Of a stretch of DNA of 51,721 nucleotides, positions 31,396 to 41,243 are shown piece after piece. Origin of the DNA: Penium margaritaceum (Eukaryota; Streptophyta; Zygnematophyceae; Desmidiales; Peniaceae); the NCBI GenBank assembly GCA_023375785.1, contig SZWC01019078.1:1-51721 (forward strand). The letters run 5' to 3'. The notes under the pieces are model-generated. The model saw nothing but the letters and a program-made list of their open reading frames with translations, ran no database searches and was not told the DNA's origin. The first letter of the stretch is position 1. Each line of letters starts with the position of its first letter. The position numbers and the translations under genes are program-made.

Positions 31396-33697
31396 CCCTA
31401 GTTGTGCTCTAGTTGTGCCCTAGTTTTTCCCTAGTTGTACCCTACTTGCACCCTACTTGCACCATAGTTACGCTCTAGTTGCGCCCTAGTTGCGCCCTTG
31501 TTGCACCCTACTTCTGCCCTGCTTGCACCCTATATGCACCTTAATTTTACCATACTTGCGCCCTAGTTGCGCCCTAGTTGTGCGTTACTTACGCCCTACT
31601 TGTGCCCTACTTGCACCCTACTTGTGCCCTAGATGCGCCATAGTTGTACCCTAGTTGTACCCTAGTTGCACCCTAGGTGCGCCCTAGTTGCACCCTAGTT
31701 GCGCCCTAGCTGCGCTCTAGTTGCGTCCTAGTTGCACCCTAGTTGCATCCTACTTACGCCCTAGTTGCACCCTAGTTGCACCCTAGTTGCAACCTACATG
31801 TGCCCTACTTATGCCGTTGTTGCACCCTAGTTGTGCCTTACTTGCACCCTACTTGTGCCCTACTTGTGCGGCTTGCATCCTACTTGCGCCCTAGTTGCGT
31901 CCTTGTTTTGCCCTTGTTTCTCCCTACTTGCATCCTTCTTGTGTCCTCCTTGTGCCCTGCTTGCGCCCTAGTTGCACCCTGGTTGCGTCCTACTTGCATC
32001 TTACTTGCGCCCTAGTTGTGCCCGAGTTGCGCCCTAGTTACGCCCTAGTTGCATCCCAATTGCACCTCAGTTGGGCACTAGCTATGCCTGTGTTACTCCC
32101 TAGTTGCGCCCTGGTTGCACCCTACTTGTGCCGTAGTTGTGTCCTACTTGCGCCCTAGTTGCACCCTAGTTGGGCCCTACTTGTACCCTAGTTTCTCCCT
32201 GGTTGCGCCTCAATTGGGCACTAGTGTGTCCTAGTTCAGCCGTACTTGTGTCCTAGTTGCTCCCTAGTTATGCGCTAATTGCTCCCTAGTTGCACCGTGG
32301 TTGCACCCTAGTTGCGCACCAAATGCACCCCTGTTGTGCCCCTGTTGCCCCCCAGTTGCGACCTAGTTACGCACCAGTTGCACCCCAATTGCGCCCACCT
32401 TGCGCCCCTATTGTGCCGTAGATGCGCCCTAGTTGCACTCTAGTTGCACCCTACGTGAACCCTAGTTGTGCCCTGGTTACGTTCTAGTTGTGCCATAGTT
32501 GCACCCTAGTTGTGCCCTACCTGCACTCTCATTTCACCCTACTTGCGCCTTACTTGCGTCCTACTTGCGCCCTAGTTGCACCCTGTTTTCTCCCTCCTTG
32601 CACCCTACTTACGCCCTAGTTGCACCCTCCTTATGCCCTGGTTTCACCTTAGTTGTGCCCTACTTGCACTCTTCTTTACACTAGTTGCACCCTATTGGCG
32701 ATCAAGTTGCACCCTAGTTACGCCGTAGTTGTGTCCTACATGCGCCCTAGTTACGTCCTACGTGCACCCTAGTAGCGCCCTAGTTGTGCCCTAGTTGCGC
32801 CCTAGTTGTGCCCTCATTGTACCCTACTTGTGCCCTAGTTGCACCCTACTTGCGCCCTAGTTAAGCCCTTGTTGCGCCCTAGCTACGTCCTACTTGCAAC
32901 CTACATGCGCCCTACTTGTGCCCTAGTAGCAGCCGAGTTGCGCCCTTCTTCCATCCTATATAAGCCCTACTTGCGCCCAAGTTTTGCCCTAGTTGTGCCC
33001 TAGTTGCGTCTAACATGCGACCTACTTGCACCCTACATGCACACTAGTTGCACCTTAGTTGTGGCATAGTTGCACCCTAGTTACGTCCTAGTTGTGCCCT
33101 TTTTGCGCCCTAGTTGTGACCTAATCACGCCCCATTTGCGCCTTGGTTGCGCCTCAGTCGGGTACTTACTGCACCCCTTGTTTCTCCCTAGTTGTGCACT
33201 AGTTTCTCCCTAATTCCGCCCTAGTTGCATCCTAGTTGACCCCAGTTACGCCCAAGTTGCGTCATAGTTGCGCCCAAGTTGCGTCCCACATGATTCCGAA
33301 TTATGCCCCACTTGCCCCCCTATTGCACCCTACATGTGCCCTAATTGCACCCTTGTTGTACCCTTGGTGCGCTCTAGTTGCGCCCTAGTTGTGCCCTTGT
33401 TGCACCCTACTTGCGCCCTACTTGCGCCCTAGTTGCACTCTCCATCCACCCTACTTTCATCCTATGTGCACTCTACTTTTGCCCTACTTGTACCCTACTT
33501 GCCCCCTACTTGCACCATAGTTGCACCCTAGTTGCGCCCTAGTTGCGCCTTACTTGCGCCCTACCCTCGCCCTAGTTGAGATGTAGTTGCGCTCTAGTTG
33601 TGCCCTAGTTGTGCCCTATTTGCACCCTACTTACGCCCTACTTGCACCCTGCTTGTGGCCTAATTGTGCCCTAGTTGCGCCCTCGTTGCACCCTACT
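31396..33697. repeat. 11-bp satellite, block 5 (C-rich strand on +)
   Basis: About 200 units of GCCCTAGTTGC/GCCCTACTTGC with the same variation as elsewhere, including higher-order marker units around 32065, 32210 and 33155 (GCCTCAGTTGGGCACTAG). It ends in CTACT (33693-33697), the left target duplication of the second copia element. Confidence 0.95.
33693..33697. repeat. Target-site duplication of second copia element, left copy (CTACT)
   Basis: Identical to 37418-37422. It is a normal piece of the satellite unit (CCCTACTTG). Confidence 0.8.
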
Positions 33698-34376
33698 TGT
33701 CAGTAAAATCTGAGCCTCTTGCTTCTCTCGTTGATTCCTGCTCCCCAACTCACAGGTTCAAATCCCCCCATAAGCATTACTCCACACCCCACCTCACCAC
33801 TCTGCCCCTCTTGGGGTTACCACGCCCATTTGCCCCTCCCTGGACTACCTTAGTCATTTCCCCCTAACCTAGCCCATGCATTCTCCCATCATGGGACTGT
33901 CCCTCCTTGCTCCCATTTCTGACCGGGCTACCCGACCGCTTTACCCCCAACATTATCCTCCCCCACGATCTGGGCCACCTCACCTTCCCACCACCTCACC
34001 TTCCCACCACCTCACCTTCCCACCATCCCACCACCTCACCTCGCTGCACCACCACACCTTCTCACCACCTCACCTTCCCACCATCTGACCACCTCACCTC
34101 ACCTCACCTTCCCAACAGCTCACCATCCCACCATCTCACCACCTCACCTCACTCCACCACCACATCTTCCTACCACCTCACCTTCCCACCATCTCACCAC
34201 CTCACCTCACTTCACCTCCACGCCTTCCCAACACCTCACCTCCCAACCATTTTACCACCTCACCTCACACCACCACCTCACCTTCCTTTGATGTTTAGCT
34301 ACTTAGGCTAGAGGCAGCTCTTCTCAATCACTCACCCATTCAGTCAAACACATTCATTGTGTTCTATTTCCAGACA
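33698..34376 (+). repeat. Left LTR of deleted copia element
   Basis: 679 bp, TGTCAGTAAAATCTGAGCC to TATTTCCAGACA. The middle (about 33975-34285) is a CACCTCACCTTCCCAC-type low-complexity pyrimidine stretch that leaves long Pro/His/Ser-rich open frames without biological meaning. Confidence 0.92.
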
Positions 34377-34391
34377 TGGCATCAGAGCTCA
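34377..34391 (+). promoter_or_regulatory. Primer-binding site of deleted copia element
   Basis: TGGCATCAGAGCTCA directly follows the left LTR. It is the initiator tRNA-Met type site with one change from TGGTATCAGAGC. Confidence 0.85.
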
Positions 34392-34927
34392 AGTGACCCT
34401 CCTGTCGCCTCTCTCCGCCGTTTCCACCGCTGCCACCACGTTGCTCCAACACACGTCCAACGCGAGTGTTTCGTCGTCCGTGCTTCAAAGCCAATTCCCG
34501 TTGGAGCTAATTGTAGTTGGCCTGCGCCTCTACTTTTCCATTGCAAAGAAATCCATTTTCAGGATTGCCCTCCACATCGGCAATTTTCTGCCCAGCACTT
34601 CCGTCACGAGCGTTTTGCGTTCGGTACTCTCGCTCCAAGTTCTTTTGGAGCTAATTGTGGAGCACCTTGCCCTCTACTTTTCCATCACAAAAAGATTCGT
34701 TTTCGGTTTCTCAATCGGCTCTCCCGGACATTGGCAGATTTCTGTCCACCACGTTCGTCGCGAGCGTTTCGTCTTCGAAGCTCCCACTCCAAAATTTTCT
34801 GGTTCCCGCCTTTACTGGCCTCCTCCCCCACCTTTCCATCACAACAGAAAAAGAGGTTGGACACTTTTAACTATTTGACCTATTTTTTTTCCCCTCTCCT
34901 GGCCCACCCACCTCTCAATCTCCCTCG
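34392..34927 (+). other. Leader between primer-binding site and gag
   Basis: About 540 bases of pyrimidine-rich leader. A segment of about 125 bases recurs imperfectly two or three times (TTGGAGCTAATTGTAGTTGG near 34500, TTGGAGCTAATTGTGGAGCA near 34648, each followed by CTCTACTTTTCCATTGCAAA or CTCTACTTTTCCATCACAAA). No protein domain was recognised. Confidence 0.6.
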
Positions 34928-36085
34928 ATGGCCTCCGTTGCCGCAATGGGCGGCTCTCTCCTTGCCGTCCCAAAACTCGCTGCCAAGCGCGACGGAACCC
35001 ACAACTACAAGTTATGGGCGTTCAACCTTAGCATCTACTTCGGCTCCATGGAGCAAAAAGGTATTTTCCTCCGCTCTATCATCCTCGGCACCGGCTCCGG
35101 CGCACCTCCCACCGACCCCACCGACACCGCCAAGGTCGATGCATGGGAGCTAGCGAGCAACACCGTCCTCCTTGCCATCCTCGCCACTACCTCCGCCGAC
35201 CTCCACGACGACATCCGTGCTCTTGGCGGTGACGCCAAGACGGTGTGGGCTGCGTTCGTGGCTCGCTTCAACACTACGACTTCCACCTCGTGCGGCATCA
35301 AAATCATGTCCTTATTCAATGTACCCTACTCCGCCCACTCCGACATGGGCTGATACATCTCCGCATGCACCACCATTGCCTCCAACCTCAAAGAGATGAA
35401 GGTGGCGATGCCGGAGGCGGTGGTTTGCACCGGCATCATCGCTGGCATGCCACCTCGCTTCGACGTCATTCGCCAAATACTCCTTCAACTCTTCGTTGAT
35501 GACATGACTGTGAAAGCCATCGCCCCAAAGCTCATGGATGCAAAGCAAGACCATCACTCTAAGCATCACCACCAAACTGTGGCAATGCACCTCCACACTC
35601 CGTCTCCCTCTTCCGGCGGCTCCACCGTCTATGCCTCCCCCGTCCACCCCAACAAGTTCCCAGCGTGTCAATACACCCCCCTCCATGGCCCACTCAAGGG
35701 CACGATGTGTGGTGGCCTCAACCACCCGCAATCCACGTGCAATCATACACAAACAGATCAGTGGCTTGCGGCCTCACCACACCGCAAGTACAATGACCGC
35801 CCCCGTTGGACGGACATCCGCTCAAAGGCCCGCCGCGATCACCAAGCCTCATGGAAGACTCCCTCCATCACTAGCTATGTGGCACCGGAAGCAAGCAGTT
35901 CTCCCACTCTTGTCCATGATATCAATGAATGATTTTTTATCTACTCCGTGTTCTCCTCCGTCTTTACCAAACAAACCCTTGACTTCGGTGCGGCATCCCA
36001 TACTCTTCGGGATATCGACACGATTTCCCCCCTCCCCTCTCCGGTCACAATTCACGGAGCCACCACTGCTATGAGCGCCATGTGT
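34928..36085 (+). pseudogene. Copia gag and protease remnant with in-frame stops
   Basis: ATG 34928 (MASVAAMGGSLLAVPKLAAK) opens a copia-type gag: NYKLWAFNLSIYF is the N-terminal gag motif, followed by a UBN2-like helical region. An in-frame TGA at 35351-35353 interrupts it. Beyond this, a degenerate zinc-knuckle-like CGGLNHPQSTC occurs near 35710. A second stop follows DINE at about 35930, and the same frame continues into a protease-like LDFGAASHTL at 35978-36007, where the catalytic DSG/DTG is changed to DFG. The frame then joins abruptly to RNase H sequence near 36085. Both stops and the DFG change show decay. Confidence 0.82.
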
Positions 36086-36717
36086 CACTCGCAAGAAACC
36101 CTCTCCTCTCCCGCTTTGTCGGTGCCGGCCGTTTCTCCTCCGAATACTGGCGCGCAGCCAAGTGGGTCCTCCGCTACCTCCAGTCCACCCAAACTCACGG
36201 CCTCACTCTTGGCGGGTCTCCGGATATCTCCCTCGAGGGCTTCACCGATTATTCTTGGGCTGACGACCAATCCGATTGCCGTTCTACTCAAGGCTATGGC
36301 TTTCGTCTTAGCTCTGGCCTCATCAGCTGGCGGTCTACTCGCTCCTCTTCCGTCTCTCTCTCGTCTTGCGAGGCAGAACTCTACGCCGGCACCATGGCTG
36401 CCCAAGAGGCCTCCTGGCTGCGTACTCTCCTTAGCGAGCTTGGTCATCCTCAACCTCAGCCCCGCTTGTGGTGCGACAACGCTAGCACGATTGCCTTCAC
36501 CAAGGATCCGGTGTTCCACGCCCGCACAAAGCATATCGAACTCCGGTATTTCTACATTCGAGAGCAAGTGCAGGCTGGACACTTGGATGTCCACCATGTG
36601 TCTTCTGCAACAAACTTGGCGGACATCTTCACCAAAGCCCTCTCACGCGATGACCATCACCATCTCCTTCCTCTCCTTGGGCTTCGACCTCCTCAGCCTC
36701 AAGGGGTGTCAATGTGA
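36086..36717 (+). pseudogene. Copia RNase H remnant (pol C-terminus) after internal deletion
   Basis: An open frame in a different phase from gag. SRFVGAGRFSSEYWRAAKWVLRYLQST corresponds in part to the conserved end of copia reverse transcriptase (shown here as separate motifs SRF and YWRAAKWVLRYL). RNase H follows with TDYSWA, STQGYGF, SSCEAELYA, WCDNAST and HARTKHIELRYFYIRE, then ADIFTKAL, ending at TGA 36715-36717. Everything between protease and this point (integrase, RT palm with the FVDD/YVDD motif) is absent. The reading frame of the remnant itself is intact. Confidence 0.9.
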
Positions 36718-36728
36718 GCACCAAGATT

Positions 36729-36738
36729 CCAAGGGGTG
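36729..36738 (+). promoter_or_regulatory. Polypurine tract of deleted copia element
   Basis: CCAAGGGGTG immediately precedes the right LTR. It is short and partly non-purine, but it is in the expected position; an almost identical AAGGGGTGTCA string lies at about 36702. Confidence 0.6.
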
Positions 36739-37417
36739 TGTCAGTGAAATCTGAGCCTCTTGCTTCTCACTTTGATTCCTGCTCCCCACCTCACAGGTTC
36801 AAATCCCCCCATAAGCATTACTCCACACCCCACCTCACCACTCTGCCCCTCTTGGGGTTACCACGCCCATTTTCCCCTCCCTGGACTACCTTAGTCATTT
36901 CCCCCTAACCTAGCCCATGCATTCTCCCATCATGGGACTGTCCCTCCTTGCTCCCATTTCTGAATGGGCTACCCGACCGCTTTACCCCCAACATTATCCT
37001 CCCCCACAATCTGGGCCACCTCACTTTCCCACCACCTCACCTTCCCACCACCTCACCTTCCCACCATCCCACCACCTCACCTAGCTGCACCACCACACCT
37101 TCTCACCACCTCACCTTCCCACCATCTGACCACCTCACCTCACCTCACCTTCCCAACAGCTTACCATCCCACCATCTCACCACCTCACCTCACTCCACCA
37201 CCTCATCTTCCTACCACCTCACCTTCCCACCATCTCACCACATCACCTCACTTCACCTCCACACCTTCGCAACACCTCACCTCCCGACCATTTCACCACC
37301 TCACCTCACACCACCACCTCACCTTCCTTTGATGTTTAGCTACTTAGGCTAGAGGAAGCTCTTCTCAATCGCTCACTCATTCAGTCAAACACATTCATTG
37401 TGTTCTATTTCCAGACA
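36739..37417 (+). repeat. Right LTR of deleted copia element
   Basis: 679 bp, the same length as the left LTR, from TGTCAGTGAAATCTGAGCC to TATTTCCAGACA, with the same CACCTCACCTTCCCAC low-complexity middle. The CTACT duplication follows at 37418-37422. Confidence 0.92.
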
Positions 37418-40400
37418 CTACTTGCGCCCTACTTGTGCCCTATTTATACCCGAATTGCGCCGTAGTTGTGCCCTCGTCGCGCCCTAGTTGTGCCTTATTT
37501 GCGTCTAACTTGCGCCCTATTTGCGACCTACTTGCTCCCTAGTTGCGCCCTAGCTAAGTCCTACTTTCATCCTAGTTGTGCCCTACTTGCACCCTACTTG
37601 TGTCCTAGTTGTGCCCTAGTTGCGTCCTAGTTGTGCCCTAGTTGCGTCCAAGGTGCGCCTGACTTGGTCGTTAGATATGCTCCAGTTAAGCCCTTGTTGC
37701 GCCCTTGTTGTGCCCTTCTTGTGCCCTAGTTGCGCCCTGGTTGCGCCCTAGTTGCGTCCTAGTTGTGCCCTAGTTGCGCCCTACTTGTGCCCTAGTTGCC
37801 CTTGGTTGTGCCTCAGTTGGGCACTAGTGTGTCCTAGTTCGGCTGTACTTGTGCCCTAGTTGCTCCCTAGTTGTGCGCTAGTTACTCCCTAGTTGCACCC
37901 TGGTTGCGCCCTAGTTGTGCTCTCATTGCGCCCCAGTTGCGTCCCGATTGCGGCCCAGTTGCACTCAGTTGCACACCAATTAGGCCGCACTCCCACCCCT
38001 AGTTCAACCCTACGTGCACCCTACTTGTGCCCTAGTTGTGCCCTAGTTGTACCCTACTTGCGTCCTACTTGCGCCCTACTTGCGCCCTACATGTGCCCTA
38101 CTTGTGCCCTAGTTTTGCCCTAGTTACACCATAGTTGCACCCTATTTGCACCATAGTTATGCCCTAGTTGCGTCCTAGTCGCGCCCTAGTTGTGCCCTAT
38201 TTGTGCCCTAGATGCTTCCTGGTTGCGTCTCACTTGGGCACTAGTGTGCCCTAGTTCGGTTGTACTCGTGTCCTAGTTGCTCCCTAGTTGTGCGCTTGTT
38301 CCTCCCTAGTCGCACCCTGGTTGCGTCCTACCTACGGCCCACTTGCGCCTAGGTTGCGTCCCACTTGTACCCCATTTGGGCCCCAATTGCGCCCCACTTG
38401 TGCCCTTGTTGCGCCCTAGTTGCGCCCTATTTGCACCCTAGTTGCACCCTAGGTGCGCCCTATTTACGCCCTGGTTACGCCCTAGTTGTGCCCTAGTTGC
38501 ACCCTGCTTGGGTTGTACGTGCGCCCTACTTGCGCCCTACTTGCGCCATACTTGCGCCCTAGTTGTAACCTACTTTTTTCCCTACTTGCTTCTACTTGCA
38601 CCCTAGTTACGCCCTAGTTACGCCCTGGTTGTACCCTATTTGCATCCTACTTGCGTCCTACTTGCGCACTAGTTGCGCCCTATTTGCGCTCTAATTGTGC
38701 CCTAGTTGTGCCCTAGTGGCACCTTACTTGTGCCCTACTTATGCCCTACGTGCATCCTATTTGCGCCCTAGTTGCGTCCTAGTTGTACCCTAGTTGCGCC
38801 CTAGTTGCGCCTTACTTGCGCCCTAGTTGTACCCTAGTTGCACCCTAGTTGCATCCTAGTTGCACCCTGCGTGCACCCTACTTGTGCCCTAGTTGTGCCA
38901 TACTTGTGCCGTGATAGCACTATACTTGCACCCTACTTGCTCCCTAGTTGCACCCTACTTACGCCCTAGTTGCACTCTAGTTGTACCCTATTTTCTCCCT
39001 ATTTGTGCCCTATTTTGCGCCCTTGTTGTGCCCTAATTATGCCCTAGTTGCACCCTAGTTGCACCCTATTATTGCATTAATTCCGCCTTACTTACGCCCT
39101 AGTTACACTCTAGTTGCACCTTCGTTGCACGTCACTTTTGCCCTACCTGCGTCGTACTTGCCCCCTAGTTGCGCACTAGTTGCGCCCAAGTTGCGCCCTA
39201 GTTGCGCCCAGGTTGCATCCTAGTTCCATCCTAGTTGCACCCTACTTGCCTCCTAGTTTTGTCCTAGTTGCGCCCTACTTACGCCCTACTTGCGCCCTAC
39301 TCACACCCTACTTGCACCCTACTTACGCCCTACTTGCGCCCTATTTGCGTCCTACTTGCATCCTAGTTGCGTCCTAGTTGCACCCTTGTTCCACCCTAGT
39401 TGCACCCTGGTTGCACCCTAGTTGCGCCCTAGTGGCCCCTTAGTTATGCCCTAGTTGCACCCCAATTGTGTCCTAGTTGAGCCCTACTTACATCTTACTT
39501 GCACCCTACTTGTGCCCTAGTTTTTTCCTAGTTTCACTCTACTTGTGCCCTACTTGCACCCTACTTGTGCCCTACATGCGCCCTAGTTACGTCCTAGTTA
39601 CGCCTTAGTTGTGCCCTACTTGTGGCCTACTTGTACTCTAGTTGCCCCCTACTTGTGTCCTACTTGCGTCCAACGTACGTCCTACTTGCATCCTACTTGT
39701 GCCCTAATTGCGCCCTAGTTGTGCCCTACTTGCTTCCTACTTGTGTCCTACTTCCGCTCTACTTGCGGCCTAGTTTTACCCTAGTTGTGCCATACTTACG
39801 CCTTACTTGCGCCCTACTTGCGCCTTAGTAGTGCCCTAGTTGCGCCCTACTTCTGCCTCAATTGGACACTAGTTACCCCTAGTTTCACCCTAGTTGCACC
39901 CTAGTTGCACCCTAGTTGCACCCTCATTGCGCCCAAAATGAACCCTGGTTGCGCCCTAATTGCGCCCTAATTGCGCCCTTGTTGTGTCCTAGTTGCGTCC
40001 TAGTTGCGCCCTATTTGTGCCCTAGTTTCGTCCCAGTTGCGCATGAGTGGGGCACTTACAGCGCCCTAGTTGAGCCGTCCTTTTCCCCTAGTTGCTCCCT
40101 AGTTTTGCACTAGTTGCTCCATAGTTGTGCCCTAGTTGCGTCTTAGTTGCGTCCTAGTTACGCCCAAGATGCGCCTTAGTTGCACCCCAGTTGCCCCCCA
40201 GTTACGTCCCCATTGTGTCCGAATGGTGCCCCTATTGTACTCTAGTCGCATCCTAGTTACATCCTAGTTGTGCCCTAGGTCTGCCCTAGTTGTGCCCTAA
40301 TTGTGCTCTAATTGTGGTCTACTTGCACCCTACTTGCGCCCTATTTGCACCCAACTTGCGCCCTACTTGCGCGCCACTCCCAACTTACGCCCTACCTGTT

Positions 40401-41148
40401 GCTCTACTTGCACCCTAGTTGCACTCTACTTGCGTCCTAGTAGTTCCTTACTTGTGCCCTACTTGCGCCCTACATGTACCCTAGTTGTGCCCTAGTTGTG
40501 CCTTAGTTGTGCCCTACTTATGCCCTACTTGCGCTCAACTTGTACCCTAGTTACTCCCTAGTTACGCCCTTGTTGCACCCTAGTTGTGCCCTAAATGTGT
40601 TCTACTCGCGCCCTACTTACGCCCTACTTGCGTCCTACATGCGCCATAGCTGTGGCCTAGTTGCGCCCTAGTTGCGCCCTCCTTTTACCCTAGTTGCATC
40701 CCAATTGAGGCCTACTTGTACCCTACTTGTGCCCCACTTGCATCCTAGTTGTGCCCTAGTTGGGCCCTAATTGCATCTTAGTTGCGCCCTAGTCGCACCC
40801 TAATTGCAACCTACTTGTACCCTAGTTACGCCCTAGTTGCGTCCTTCTTGTGCCTTATTTACATCCTAGTTGCATCCTAGTTGTGCCCTACATACGCTCC
40901 AATTGTACCCTACTTGATCCATACTTGCACCCTAGTTGTGCCCTAGTTACGTCCTAGCTGCGCCCTACTTGTGCCCTAATCACGCCCTAATTGCATCTTA
41001 CTTGCGCCCTACTAACGCCCTCTTGTTCTCAAGTTGCACCCTAGTTTTTCCCTAGTTGCGTACTACTTGCGCCCTACTAGCGCCCTACTTGCGCCCTACT
41101 TGTGTCCAAGTTCCACCCTTGTTGCGCCCTAGCTGCAGCATACTTGTG

Positions 41149-41243
41149 ACCATTATTGAAAACAAAATTCAAACTATTATCATTATCTACCCTATGACCT
41201 ATTACTTAGAATCCTATTGGATTAGTATCCCTATCACTATCTT
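41149..41243. other. A/T-rich non-satellite insert in block 6
   Basis: About 95 bases of clearly different composition (CATTATTGAAAACAAAATTC, ATTATCATTATCTACC, AATCCTATTGGATTAGTATC) in the middle of otherwise unbroken C-rich satellite. It contains the palindrome AATCC-TATT-GGATT. No element ends, target duplication or coding sense could be recognised. Confidence 0.8.

Larger units (their letters stand above)
33698..37417 (+). mobile_element. Internally deleted Ty1/copia retrotransposon
   Basis: Two 679-bp LTRs (about 20 differences by eye, roughly 3 percent) enclose only about 2.36 kb. The structure is a primer-binding site, a gag-protease frame and an RNase H remnant; integrase and most of reverse transcriptase are missing. 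TGTCAG...CCAGACA ends and the CTACT duplication define the borders. The lower LTR divergence than in the 10.7-16.4 kb element suggests a later insertion, if rates are equal. It cannot move without enzymes supplied by another element. Confidence 0.92.

Noticed and set aside
33876..34311. Pro/His/Thr-rich open frames (and their copies at 36908-37352)
   Set aside because: They lie inside the two LTRs of the deleted copia element and arise from the CACCTCACCTTCCCAC low-complexity stretch.
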